Below, piece by piece: positions 24,650 to 34,009 of a DNA stretch of 64,000 bases. Position numbers and translations under genes: made by a program. Source of the stretch: Prado023 sp963798745 (GTDB lineage: Bacteria > Actinomycetota > Actinomycetes > S36-B12 > CAIYMF01); assembly GCA_963798745.1 (NCBI GenBank), contig CAWCUF010000007.1, positions 1-64,000 on the forward strand, in the 5' to 3' direction. Below the pieces are notes generated by a model, which made no database searches, was not told the DNA's origin, and worked only from the letters and a program-made list of their open reading frames with translations. Each line of letters opens with the position of its first letter. Within the stretch, counting starts at the first letter, position 1.

Positions 24650-26176
24650 TCAGCAGGTCGTGTTGGTGGGGGGTGTGTGGCCGGTGAGCAGGTAGGTGTC
24701 GACGGCGTCGGTGACGCAGGTGGTGGAGTGCCCGTAGGCGGTGTGCCCGAAGCCGTCGTACGTGAGCAGTGCCCCGGACTCGAGTTGCCCGGCCAGCGCC
24801 ACGGACCAGGGGTAGGGCGCGGCCGGGTCGCCGGTGGTGCCGACAACGAGGATCGGGTCTGCTCCGGTGGCGGTCGTGGGGGTGGCGGTCCCGGCGGGTG
24901 GGACTGGCCATGCGCTGCACAGGGCGGCGGTGTCGATCAGGAACCGTCCGAACGTCGGTGACGCTGCCGCCAAGTCGTCGGAGTACCCGGACAACTCCTC
25001 GGTGGTCAGCCGGCGTGGGGAGTCCAGACAGGTGATCGCCGCGGACGACTCGAAGGCATTGCCCGGGTAGCGCCCGTCAGGGGTCCGCCCGGCACCGGCG
25101 TCGGCCATGCTCAACAGCGGGCCTCCGTCGCCGCGGTCCAGGGCGGCACTCAACGCGACGTTGAGGTCCGGCCATGCCTGGTCGTCGGCGACTCCTTGCA
25201 TGAGGGCGCCCACAGCCAACGTCGGGGTGAGGTCGCGAGCGGTTTCGGTGGGCAGCGGCTGACCGGCCAAGTCAGCCAGTAGTGCACGGACCCGGTCGAC
25301 AGCGGCCGGCGAAGGTTTGGGCAGCGGGCAGCCTGCGGAGTTCAGGCAGTAGGCCACGTACCTGTCCAGCGCGGACTCGAACCCTGCGGCCAGGCCCAGC
25401 ATCCGTTGCGTGCCGTGCATCGTGGGGTCCAAGCCGGCATCGAGGACCATCCGACCCACCCGCTGCGGGAACGCCTCGGCGTATTCGGCGCCCAACTGCG
25501 TGCCGTAGGAGACCCCCAGGTAGGTCAGCCGGTCATCGCCGAGGACGGCGCGGACGATGTCGAGGTCCCGGGCCGCCGACACCGTGTCGACATAGGCCAG
25601 CATGTCCCCGGAATCCCGGGCGCACCCCGCTGCGAAGGCAGCGGCGTCCGCCGCGCGCCGGGCCGGACCATCCGGGGCCTGCAGGTCATACCCGGGGCTG
25701 CGCCAGGCGTCGAGTTCGACATCAGACACACAGTCCACCGGTGTCGAGCCACCCACGCCACGTGGGTCGACCCCGATCAGGTCGAACACGTCGCGGACCT
25801 CGGAGCTGACCACCTGCACCGCCCCGGCCAATGCCTGCACACCGGACAGCCCCGGCCCCCCCGGGTTGATCACCAGCGAACCGATCCGCCGATCCGAGTC
25901 CCGGGCCGGCACCCGCGAAACAGCCAACTCGATCGACCCAGCATCCGGATGCGCGTAGTCACGCGGCACGCTCAACGTGGCGCACTGCCTGCCGATGCCA
26001 GAGCACTCGGCCCAGGCGACCGGCTGCACGTAGTAGCCGGCCAAAGCCGGATCAGACTCCACCGAAGCCGACACCGGCGGCAACGTCACCGGATCGGGCA
26101 ACCCACCCGCACACCCCACCACCGCGAACAGCGCCGCCATCACCACCCCCGCACACACCCCGCGTGACCCGCTCAC
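24650..26176 (-). CDS. Secreted tripeptidyl-aminopeptidase-like alpha/beta hydrolase (lipoprotein)
   Basis: A 508-residue exported hydrolase related to actinobacterial tripeptidyl aminopeptidases. The N-terminal leader ends in a lipobox (FAVVGCAGG), so the enzyme is probably anchored outside the membrane. NPGGPGLSG is the family oxyanion motif. GVSYGTQLG carries the nucleophile Ser, DPILVVGTTGD the acid, and GFGHTAYG the His in the TAP-like C-terminal domain. The GTG at 26176 is selected because AGGATGG lies five bases upstream and gives a correct lipoprotein leader. It probably trims peptides released in the wall, or hydrolyses esters. It stands alone, with ~630 bases before the rightward neighbour. 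Confidence 0.87.
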   Translation of the reverse strand: MSGSRGVCAGVVMAALFAVVGCAGGLPDPVTLPPVSASVESDPALAGYYVQPVAWAECSGIGRQCATLSVPRDYAHPDAGSIELAVSRVPARDSDRRIGSLVINPGGPGLSGVQALAGAVQVVSSEVRDVFDLIGVDPRGVGGSTPVDCVSDVELDAWRSPGYDLQAPDGPARRAADAAAFAAGCARDSGDMLAYVDTVSAARDLDIVRAVLGDDRLTYLGVSYGTQLGAEYAEAFPQRVGRMVLDAGLDPTMHGTQRMLGLAAGFESALDRYVAYCLNSAGCPLPKPSPAAVDRVRALLADLAGQPLPTETARDLTPTLAVGALMQGVADDQAWPDLNVALSAALDRGDGGPLLSMADAGAGRTPDGRYPGNAFESSAAITCLDSPRRLTTEELSGYSDDLAAASPTFGRFLIDTAALCSAWPVPPAGTATPTTATGADPILVVGTTGDPAAPYPWSVALAGQLESGALLTYDGFGHTAYGHSTTCVTDAVDTYLLTGHTPPTNTTC

Positions 26177-26299
26177 GACAACCCATCCTGCACCCGCACG
26201 GCCCACGCACGGTGGACCTTGACCCGCCAGCGGCGTGCCCGCGGGCCCGCGGGCAAACACCTCGCAAACCCCCCATGAGTTTGGCAACTGCTGCCCCAC

Positions 26300-26800
26300 T
26301 CCGCCGCCACGCCGCCCACCAAGATGCCGGCCGGGACCACGAGGAGTGGCAGGTATCCGAAGTCAGTGCTGCCGTGGCCCGCGAGGCAGTAGTCCCTCTC
26401 GTGCGGCGCCAGCCAGGTCACTCACCGTCACCATTGCAGGCACCAAGAGTGCGGAAGCCCACATCCAGGCCCAACGCACACGCGCGAACTCCTGGCCCTG
26501 ACCCTCGACCCCCATCCTTCCGCCCTCCCACCTGCATAGTCGACGACCGCCTGATCCCGCACGATGGTCGAACGACCCGATCGGTGCGGATCCGGGCGGC
26601 GTCATGCCTCGAAATTGGCGCGCCACCCCGACGACAGCCTCGCGCAGGCCGCAGGGTCACGGCTGATCAGCCCCCGACCCGGGCTACGGCGGATCGGGTG
26701 ATCCCCTCGCGGGGGACGTTCAGCACTTGCGAACCCCAGATCCCCCGCAGGACGGTGGAAATGACCACTTGGACCCGACGCTGGTTGACGTGGGCAAGGA
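26300..26800. other. Long intergenic region
   Basis: About 500 bases upstream of the giant membrane gene. Open frames here have no family resemblance. A hydrophobic stretch on the minus strand near 26450 (WMWASALLVPAMVTV) is too short to support a gene. No hairpin or repeat stood out. Confidence 0.35.
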
Positions 26801-26809
26801 GTGAGTGAC

Positions 26810-29800
26810 ATGCGCGGGACGCAGACTCGCGAGAACCTCCCGCCGTTGGGATCGCCATCGCCCGCAGGGTGCTGGTATCCGGATCCGCTCGGCAAGTGGC
26901 CCTTGCGATGGTGGTCTGGAAGGTCGTGGACGACCTGGGTGTCGGACGGTGAGTCCACGTTCGTGAGTTCCCTGAAGGCCAGACCCCGCCTCAGGGGGAC
27001 CGACCTCGCCCACCTGGAGTTCGTCTCGGAGGTGTTCCTGCCCGAACTCGCGTCCCTGACGTCGCTGTCCGGGGAGCAGTCTGCCCGAGCCTATGGACTG
27101 GTCAGCGGACTCACCCACGAGGCCATGCTGCCCACTGCCGGCCGCCCTGCTCCGGTCCTGCGCAGAGTGCCGATGCAGCCGAACTCCGGCCCGGGGCTCG
27201 CCGTGGCCAGACCATCGACCCCGCAAGTGGCGGCACGTGGCGAGACCGTGACATGGTCGGCGCCGAGCGAGGTTGAACCAGCCGCAACGATCGCCCGGCG
27301 GGCGGCGGTTGCTCCCTCACCGGCGTCCGCGCTCGTCGAACAGCCGAGCATGAGGGAACCGCAAGCACCGCGCGAGCCTGGCCCGGTGGCCACGTGGCTG
27401 GACCGGACCTGGGAGTCGGTCCGTTCCGATCTTGCTGTCCACGGCCTGGCCTACCTCGGCGTCCTGCTGTTCTTCGTCGGCGCCTTCGGGCTCGTGGCGT
27501 TCGCCTTCGGGGACGTCCAGCCGGGTTTGCGGCCCGTCGCCGAGGTCGTCATCGCGGCAGTTCCCTTCCTCGCCGCCTCCCTGCTTCTGCGCCGGGGTGC
27601 CCAAGTGGTGGGGCGCGCCCTCGAGGTCGCCGGTGGGCTGCTCCTTCCCCTCATGATCGTCACCTCGTTCCTCGATGGCGTGGGGTTCCCGCCCGACGCC
27701 ACCGGCCCCGTGCTGGTGACCTCGCTGACGAGCGCCTGTTTGGGCCTGGCTGTCGGCTATGGGCTCTGGTCACGCAGCCACCCTCAGAGCGCACTTCGCT
27801 ACCTGGTGGCGCCCATGGTGTGGGTCGCCGTGGCCATGGCATGCCTGGGCCTGGGCCGCGCGGTGCCCTCGGGCGAGGCGGTTGCCGTGCCTGGATCCGC
27901 GCAGATGGCGGCAACTCTCCTGAGCCTGGCAGGGACTGTCCTATGGGCGCGCCGACGGCCTGCGGCGCGGCTGGCGCAACCCACCTGCGTCGCCGCAGTG
28001 CCAGGGTTGTTCGTGCTCGCCCTGCTCACGGTTCTCACGTGGGCGCGCGAGGCTGACGCATCCGCGCTGGCCATCGGCGTGGCCGGGCTCGGTGGGCTCC
28101 TGGCTGTGGAACTCCTCGCGGGGCGGGAGCCACCAGCCGACCGCCTTCCGCAGGTCGTGGTCGCCGTTGTCGAACCCGTCTGGTGGGCCGTCACCGTGCT
28201 CGCGCTCCTGGGCCCCCTCGACACCGTGTGGGCGTGCGCTGTGGGCGCCTTGGGCTACCTGGCGATTCTCGAACTCGCAGGGCAGGCGAAGCGGCCGGCG
28301 TGGGCTCTCGTCCTGCCCGGCCTTGCAATGCTGGCGCTGACCCTTGGCACCGGCAACCAGCCGTGGTTGACGGCCGGGGTCCTCGCGCTGGCCAGCATCT
28401 GGGCCATGATCCGCCGACGTGCGCCGTTCGCCGTACCCGGCGCGGACCTGGGTCTCGATGTGGCGGCGGCCCTACTTCCCGTGGGATCGCTCCTGGCCGT
28501 TGCCGATGCGTGGACTGTCGGCTCGGCCCTGCTTTCCGGGTCCATCGTGGTGCTCCTGGCTGCGATCGTGACACACCGCACCGACGACGGCATCTGGCTA
28601 CTGGCATGGCGCGGCTGGTTGATCCTGACGGCGATCGCGGCTGCGGCCTGGACTGCCTCGCAGTGGACGTCCGAGGCTGGCACCAGTGCGAACGAGCAGT
28701 GGACGGTCGTTGCCTCGGTTTCGCTGCTTGCCGTGGCGGCGGGGATCGGACCGCTGTCCCGTGACTCCCGGCTGTGGGCTTCGAGTGCCCTCGGCGCCTG
28801 GGCTTGGGTCCTTGCCTGCCAGTTCGCTGGCGTCCCGGATGGCCTGCGAGGGCTGCTGCTGGCTTCAGTCGGGCTTGCCCTCGTGGTCACCGCGCACCTT
28901 GGCCGCACTCGCAGTTCCGCCGGAATGGGCGCCCTCGGGCTGGTGGGCTACGCGCTTGGAGTCGCCGGGCTCTATCTCGCTGGGACCAGTTGGGGCCTGG
29001 CCGCTGCCCTGGCCCTGTTCACCGCAGCCTGTGGCGTCACGGCGATCGCCGACGCCTACGGACGTTCGCCGGTCGGCAGCCTCCTGACGAGTTGGGAACC
29101 CAGCGCCGCCTACTTCGCACCCGTGCTGATGGCACTCGGGCTGCCCGGCACAGCGGTGGCGATCCTGCACGCATCGAGCCCCGGCTCCGAGGCGCGGTGG
29201 GCACCGCTGGTGCTGTCCGTGCTCGCTGTTGCGATGGCCAGCACGGTCCGCTTGGCCCTGCCCACCAGGATCGCTGCGGTCTTCGTCTGGGTCGCGTTCG
29301 CGCTGCCCCTCCTGTCGCTGGCCGCGGTTGCCGCACCGGCTGATGCGATCCCCGCGCTTGTGGGACTGGTCGCGGTGGTTGTGGTGCTGCCTGCAGGCCG
29401 CCGCTGGCGGGGCATGGTCTGGGTCGCGTGGTCTGGGATCGCGCCCCTGGCCGGGCTGCTTGCTGGCCAGGCCGTACCGGCGTTCGGCTCCGAGGGCCAA
29501 GAGTGGCAGGCATTGATGACCCTCTGCGTCGTGGGATCCGTGCAACTGCTCGGGGCTGCGGCTGGCGACGTGCGCGACGGCCCGTGGATCCCACGTTGGC
29601 GGCCTCGGAATCCCGCCCTGACTCCCGTGGGGTTCCTCGGAGCGGCGGAGGTCGCCGTGGGTGTCGCCCTGATGCTGCACTGGGTCCCAGACCAGCGAAT
29701 CGGTTGGGTCCTTCTCACGACTGCAGCGGCCCTGCTGGCCACAGCCCTGCTGACGCAAGCAGGCCTGCTGGGCGGAATCGCGGTCCTCTTGGCCTGGATG

Positions 29801-31393
29801 GCGACATGGGTCGTGCTCAGCCCAAGTCCACTCCCGCCGGTGCTGGGAGTCGCGATTGCGGCCGTTCTGCTGGTAGTCGCGAACCTCGTCCATCAGCGGA
29901 CGCCCGGACGCCCGTGGTGGAGCCGCTGGGACGCGCCCTTGGCCATCGTGGCCGTACCGATTGCGGGCGCCGCCTTACTGACCTCGATCGATACAGTCGA
30001 CGAGCCCATCACCAGCGTTCTGGTGGGAGTGCTGGCCATGGCTGGTGCTGTGCAACTCCGGAGGATCCCGTGGGCTGCCGGTGTCCTGAGTGTCATAGGG
30101 GTCCTGCTCGTCCTCAGTGGGACCGCGGCCGCGGGGCCCTGGTGGTTCGCAGGAGCGCTGGTGGTCCTGTCGACCGGGCTGACCGGGGCAGCCGCACGTA
30201 CGGATGGTCCCGCCCAACTGGCGCTGCAACTGGGCGGGGCCGTCACCGCGGTGCTGGCCTGGTCGTCGATCGTCCGCGCGGCCGACTGGTCGCTGGTCAC
30301 CGCTGTCGACGTGTCGGCGGTGGGGGCTGGGGTGCTGGCCCTGGGGTTGGCGGTCGGTGTGTGGAGCGGGCGGGTCGGGCGTTGGTGGGGGTTGGTCTGG
30401 GGCGGTACCGCTGCGGCAGTCGTAGTTGCCGTGGCCACCGGCTGCTGGGCTGCGCTCGGTGACCTTCAACCCACCGTCGCACTGGTCGTGGGACTGGCCC
30501 TGACCACCCTCGCGCTGCTCGTGGGCGCCCGACCGCTGGACGTCCCCTGGCTCCGGGCGGTGGGGTCCCTGGGGATCCTGGCCACCCTGCTCACCGCACT
30601 CCAGGTGTTCACCACCACCCCCACCCAGCAAGTCGTGACCCTTGTGGCCATCTCCGCGGCCTGCGGTATCGCGACCCTGCTCAGTACCGCCGACACCCGA
30701 CGGACCACCATCGAGATCGGTGTCCTGACCGCCATCGCCGCCGTGGGGATCGCCCTGGTACCCGACTACGCCGCCAACCTGCTCGTCGTCGCCCTGGCCG
30801 TCAGCTCCCTGCAAGCCGCCTGCGTCGGATCCGCACTGCGCAACCTGAGCATCCAAGCCCTCTCCCCCTTCCTCGCCTGCGCCGCCTGGCTCGTCTTCGC
30901 CGCCGAGGCGCTCACCGGCCGGGTCCAGTGGTGGACTGCGCCGATCGGTCTGGCCCTCCTGGTGGTCGTGGGCCTATGGCGTCGCGATCGGATCCGCCAG
31001 GGCGAGCCCCCGTCGTCGCCGGAGACGGTGGCGGTGGAGCTGGTTGGGATTGGGCTTCTCGTGGGCGCGTCACTGGTGCTCATGGTCACTGAGAGCCTCG
31101 CTCATGTGCTTCCCGCTCTGGCCCTGGGCGTCGCGATCACCATGTGGGGCGTGATCACCAGGGTCCGGCGACGCGTGCTCGCCGGTGCGGTGATCGTCCT
31201 CGCGGCGGCCGTCCTGGTCCTGGCCGTGCCGCTGCTGCAGAATCTTCCCGATTGGGGCGGCGCCGGCCTGTGGATCCTCATCGCGGGAGTGGGCATCACC
31301 GCGTTGCTCATCGCCTCGCTGATCGAGCAGGGCAGGTCCGCGACGAAGGCCGCGATCGGTCGCTTCTCGGATCTGACCAAGGAGTGGGAGTGA
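26810..31393 (+). CDS. Giant polytopic DUF2510 membrane protein
   Basis: A 1527-residue protein. Residues ~20-48 are a DUF2510 domain (PAGCWYPDPLGKWPLRWWSG), the aromatic module found at N-termini of actinobacterial membrane proteins. A Pro-rich linker follows to ~190. The remainder is almost continuous hydrophobic helix, some 40 membrane segments separated by very short loops (for example YLGVLLFFVGAFGLVAFAFG), ending in a short charged tail. The layout resembles SCO-type integral membrane proteins of unknown function. The ATG at 26810 has AAGGAG eight bases upstream. The next gene start overlaps its stop, but that gene is a truncated acyltransferase. Possible roles are flipping or scaffolding of a surface polymer. 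Confidence 0.82.
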   Translation: MRGTQTRENLPPLGSPSPAGCWYPDPLGKWPLRWWSGRSWTTWVSDGESTFVSSLKARPRLRGTDLAHLEFVSEVFLPELASLTSLSGEQSARAYGLVSGLTHEAMLPTAGRPAPVLRRVPMQPNSGPGLAVARPSTPQVAARGETVTWSAPSEVEPAATIARRAAVAPSPASALVEQPSMREPQAPREPGPVATWLDRTWESVRSDLAVHGLAYLGVLLFFVGAFGLVAFAFGDVQPGLRPVAEVVIAAVPFLAASLLLRRGAQVVGRALEVAGGLLLPLMIVTSFLDGVGFPPDATGPVLVTSLTSACLGLAVGYGLWSRSHPQSALRYLVAPMVWVAVAMACLGLGRAVPSGEAVAVPGSAQMAATLLSLAGTVLWARRRPAARLAQPTCVAAVPGLFVLALLTVLTWAREADASALAIGVAGLGGLLAVELLAGREPPADRLPQVVVAVVEPVWWAVTVLALLGPLDTVWACAVGALGYLAILELAGQAKRPAWALVLPGLAMLALTLGTGNQPWLTAGVLALASIWAMIRRRAPFAVPGADLGLDVAAALLPVGSLLAVADAWTVGSALLSGSIVVLLAAIVTHRTDDGIWLLAWRGWLILTAIAAAAWTASQWTSEAGTSANEQWTVVASVSLLAVAAGIGPLSRDSRLWASSALGAWAWVLACQFAGVPDGLRGLLLASVGLALVVTAHLGRTRSSAGMGALGLVGYALGVAGLYLAGTSWGLAAALALFTAACGVTAIADAYGRSPVGSLLTSWEPSAAYFAPVLMALGLPGTAVAILHASSPGSEARWAPLVLSVLAVAMASTVRLALPTRIAAVFVWVAFALPLLSLAAVAAPADAIPALVGLVAVVVVLPAGRRWRGMVWVAWSGIAPLAGLLAGQAVPAFGSEGQEWQALMTLCVVGSVQLLGAAAGDVRDGPWIPRWRPRNPALTPVGFLGAAEVAVGVALMLHWVPDQRIGWVLLTTAAALLATALLTQAGLLGGIAVLLAWMATWVVLSPSPLPPVLGVAIAAVLLVVANLVHQRTPGRPWWSRWDAPLAIVAVPIAGAALLTSIDTVDEPITSVLVGVLAMAGAVQLRRIPWAAGVLSVIGVLLVLSGTAAAGPWWFAGALVVLSTGLTGAAARTDGPAQLALQLGGAVTAVLAWSSIVRAADWSLVTAVDVSAVGAGVLALGLAVGVWSGRVGRWWGLVWGGTAAAVVVAVATGCWAALGDLQPTVALVVGLALTTLALLVGARPLDVPWLRAVGSLGILATLLTALQVFTTTPTQQVVTLVAISAACGIATLLSTADTRRTTIEIGVLTAIAAVGIALVPDYAANLLVVALAVSSLQAACVGSALRNLSIQALSPFLACAAWLVFAAEALTGRVQWWTAPIGLALLVVVGLWRRDRIRQGEPPSSPETVAVELVGIGLLVGASLVLMVTESLAHVLPALALGVAITMWGVITRVRRRVLAGAVIVLAAAVLVLAVPLLQNLPDWGGAGLWILIAGVGITALLIASLIEQGRSATKAAIGRFSDLTKEWE

Positions 31394-31680
31394 GCACGTC
31401 GGGTCAGCAGCCAGCTGCTCAAGATGCTCGGGACGGGTTCGTGGACCTGCTCCGCGGGGCAGCATCATCGCTGTCGTGCTCGGGCACTGGCTGGGTGGGT
31501 GGGGAGGGAGAGTCCATGGTGGCCGGCTTGTGCCCATGACGCCGGTGTTTCGGGCGAGCGGCGCCTACGGACTTGGCGCCTTGGGGCGTGCCTCAGCAAA
31601 GTGCGCCGCAGGGAGGCCCGCGAGCACGAGGAGCGTGCCGGTCGCGATCACACGCACGGCCGCTGAAGCCGCCGCCTCAC
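31390..31680 (+). pseudogene. Acyltransferase 3 family remnant, frameshifted and truncated
   Basis: A GTG at 31390 overlaps the stop of the giant membrane gene. Its frame reads RDGFVDLLRG, then the match jumps frame to SIIAVVLGHWLGG. Together they mirror RDRFVDLLRGGSITAVVVGH at the start of the intact acyltransferase at 39986. The central ~300 residues are absent. The sequence then resumes with an Ala/Gly-rich tail and ends by 31680. The original gene was evidently the operon partner of the giant protein. Confidence 0.65.
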
Positions 31681-32312
31681 CGAACCACAGCGTCGGTGCT
31701 TGCCTTATTGATGGTGCGGACGGTCGAATCTGCGAGTGTGATGGCAGGCTCGGGATCGGTGGGGTCGGTGACGAACCAGATGGCGACGAGTCCGTCGGGG
31801 GTACAGAGCCAATAGTCGCGTTCGACGATCGCCCCGACGTCGGGCTGGGGCGCCTGGCGAAAACCGCGGACGGCCGCAGCCCAGAACGGGTGGTCGAAGG
31901 GCTCGATCACCACATCACTCTCACCTTCAAGCCCTAGCTCGGACAACCGGCCAATCAGATAGGTCTCTTTCTCCGCTTCGCTGGCGCCGTCGCAAGTCAC
32001 CTGATCGTCGTTGAGGAGCGACATGGAGGTAATGGCCCGCCCGGCCGGTGTTTGGCGCTCCATGAGGGTGGCAAGCAGCGTCCACGGCGCGAAGTCCGAG
32101 CCGATGAAACTCTCAAAGCCTTCGGGAGGTTCCAGATCCACCAGATCGAGTTTGCCCTCACGCAACTCGGCCGACCCCCACCCCTGGGGAACGACCACCG
32201 ACACAGGGCCGAAGGACTCAGCCTTCAGGGCCTCGACCGAACTTGTGCTCGCGCACCCGGCCACCAGAAGCACCATGCCGAGAGCCGCAATCGCCTTCCC
32301 CGTGGTCACCAC
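31677..32312 (-). CDS. Lipoprotein of unknown function
   Basis: A 211-residue lipoprotein: leader ALGMVLLVAGCAS with the lipid-attached Cys at about 20. The mature domain (SFGPVSVVVPQGWGSAEL at its start, FWAAAVRGFRQAP and DGLVAIWFVTDPTDPEPAI near the end) has the look of a beta-rich domain like those in actinobacterial lipoproteins of the LpqN/LpqT kind. That resemblance is weak. GAGAGGAAA lies before the GTG at 32312. It is divergent from a second lipoprotein gene across a 306-base gap. No enzymatic motif is visible. Confidence 0.7.
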   Translation of the reverse strand: MVTTGKAIAALGMVLLVAGCASTSSVEALKAESFGPVSVVVPQGWGSAELREGKLDLVDLEPPEGFESFIGSDFAPWTLLATLMERQTPAGRAITSMSLLNDDQVTCDGASEAEKETYLIGRLSELGLEGESDVVIEPFDHPFWAAAVRGFRQAPQPDVGAIVERDYWLCTPDGLVAIWFVTDPTDPEPAITLADSTVRTINKASTDAVVR

Positions 32313-32618
32313 AGCGTTTCCTCTCTCACCACCTGCGACATTAGCGTCGAAGGATGGGCAAGATCAGGGTCGCAAGTCCCCGGGGACGGGACGGCATCCC
32401 AGGACATACCCAGACTCGGGGCTGCCCCGATGTAGAAGCAGGCGGGCGAGTCGCCTCGAGCACGCGAGCCCTGTGTTGCCCGGTCGAAGGGTGGAAACGG
32501 GCTGCCAAGGAGCAGGTAGATGACGCGAGGAACTTCGACCCTGTCGCCATCGCCAGGACGGGCCAAGCATGGAATTGCGGAGCCCGTCTGGCCCCGTGGC
32601 CGAGCGAGGTGAGCGATC
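32313..32618. other. Gap between divergent lipoprotein genes
   Basis: A 306-base region that must hold promoters for both directions. No convincing -35/-10 pair, palindrome or small gene was recognised. Confidence 0.35.
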
Positions 32619-33362
32619 GTGAGAGTCAGCCGCGGTGTCGTGGCACTGCTGGGTATCGCGCTGGTGGCGATGGGCGCGGGTTGCGGCGACGCGAGCCAGG
32701 AGCAGCCCGGGGCTGCGCCACAACCGCCCAACAGCGTGGAAGAGGCCGCTCCCGGAGGTCTTGGGACGGTTGACTGGCCAGATGACTCCGAAGGAGCGAC
32801 GGCACTGTTGGCCAAGTTGCCCGCCGGACTCGAAGGGTCACTGAGACTCGAAATCACGGATATGTCCGAGTATGAATCGCAGAGTGACGCTGAGTCCTAC
32901 TCGGCCCTCTACCGCGACCCCGATGAGGAGCTCGACGAGTCTTCGCAATTCGTGATGATGTTCTTCGGTGACTCCGACTTGTCCTACCTGGATGACGCAT
33001 CCGGGAGTCGACCCGCCGAGCTGGCAGGCATGGTCATGGGGGCTTCGGGTGTGGGAGGTTGCGTCGGACTTCAACACTCAACGGTCTTCGCCGAAGTCTG
33101 CGACCCCGCGATGACTGCCGAACCGACAGCCGGATCGCCGGCTTTCGTCACGGCTATGGAGGAACTCCAGGCGACTCCAGATCCTGGTGGACTGCTCTTC
33201 ATCGAGTTCATCGGCGGGCCGGTCGACGAGGACGGCACCATGGCCCAACTGCACGGCATCATCTGGTCAGACAACCAGTGGAGCTACAACGTGACCGCCA
33301 CGAATCCGGAACTCCGCACGGAGGTCGTCGCAGCCATGGTTTCCGCAGCACGGCAGGCTTGA
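32619..33362 (+). CDS. Lipoprotein of unknown function
   Basis: A 247-residue lipoprotein with leader VALLGIALVAMGAGC. The mature part is very acidic (DMSEYESQSDAESYSALYRD) and has two internal Cys (GGCVGLQHS, EVCDPAM) likely to form a disulfide outside the cell. No known domain is recognised. Start GTG at 32619 with GAGGTGAG upstream. The gene ends 22 bases before the convergent DUF2510 gene. Composition and codon bias match neighbouring intact genes, so I regard it as real. Confidence 0.7.
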   Translation: MRVSRGVVALLGIALVAMGAGCGDASQEQPGAAPQPPNSVEEAAPGGLGTVDWPDDSEGATALLAKLPAGLEGSLRLEITDMSEYESQSDAESYSALYRDPDEELDESSQFVMMFFGDSDLSYLDDASGSRPAELAGMVMGASGVGGCVGLQHSTVFAEVCDPAMTAEPTAGSPAFVTAMEELQATPDPGGLLFIEFIGGPVDEDGTMAQLHGIIWSDNQWSYNVTATNPELRTEVVAAMVSAARQA

Positions 33363-33384
33363 CAGACCGGATCCCGGATCCCGC

Positions 33385-33927
33385 CTAGATCACGCCCGCC
33401 AATGGCCAGAGCATCAGTGTGAATACGCCCAGCAGGAGGAAGTTGACCGCCAACACACCGGCAACGACGCGGCCCGGTATCCACAGATACTTCCCGCGTG
33501 CTCCCAGGAACCCGAGCACAACAATCAGTGGCAGTGACGCGTACGAGATCAGATTCACCACGGCATCGGCAGTCGGGTGGTCTCGTGCATCGCGTGCGAT
33601 GCAGGCACCCCACACGGACGTCTGGCCCTCCTCCCAAGAGCAGGCGGGCAGGAAGGGCGGCAAGAAGATGAGGATGAAGAACCCCACCGCGAGAAGGGTC
33701 GCGCCCAAGGCCGGCCAGTTGAAGGGGCCGCGCGGAGAGGGACCCTCCACCACACGGGGGAACTCACGCCTCGGAACCTCCGGCGCCGGCCTGACCTCTC
33801 CGGTCCAGTGGTATCCATCCCACCACCTCACCGCGGGCAGCCCATGTGGGTCTGCGTACCAGCCCGGCGGGTCATACGACCCGGCCCACTCTCCAGGCGG
33901 TTGGTTGCTTGGCTGGACGTGCCTCAT
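33385..33927 (-). CDS. DUF2510 membrane protein
   Basis: A 180-residue protein: an N-terminal DUF2510 module (DPPGWYADPHGLPAVRWWDG, then YHWTGEV), a Pro/Arg-rich linker, and three membrane helices at roughly residues 75-95, 122-142 and 150-172 (PALGATLLAVGFFILIFLPP; NLISYASLPLIVVLGFLGA). The ATG at 33927 is preferred over one at 33939 because GGGGG lies five bases before it. DUF2510 proteins are actinobacterial membrane proteins without assigned function. This is one of three in a 17-kb stretch (26810, 33385, 42809), which suggests a shared envelope role. Confidence 0.78.
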   Translation of the reverse strand: MRHVQPSNQPPGEWAGSYDPPGWYADPHGLPAVRWWDGYHWTGEVRPAPEVPRREFPRVVEGPSPRGPFNWPALGATLLAVGFFILIFLPPFLPACSWEEGQTSVWGACIARDARDHPTADAVVNLISYASLPLIVVLGFLGARGKYLWIPGRVVAGVLAVNFLLLGVFTLMLWPLAGVI

Positions 33928-34009
33928 GCGTGCCCCCATCGCTACTTGTTGACGCTATGCCGACCTGCGCGCCGAACCCACCCGGCTGGCTAGACGCACC
34001 TCTCGGGTG

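Noticed and set aside
25941..25952. GCATCCGGATGC palindrome similar to the regulon site
   Set aside because: It lies inside the coding sequence of the TAP-like hydrolase and lacks the GAwTC centre.
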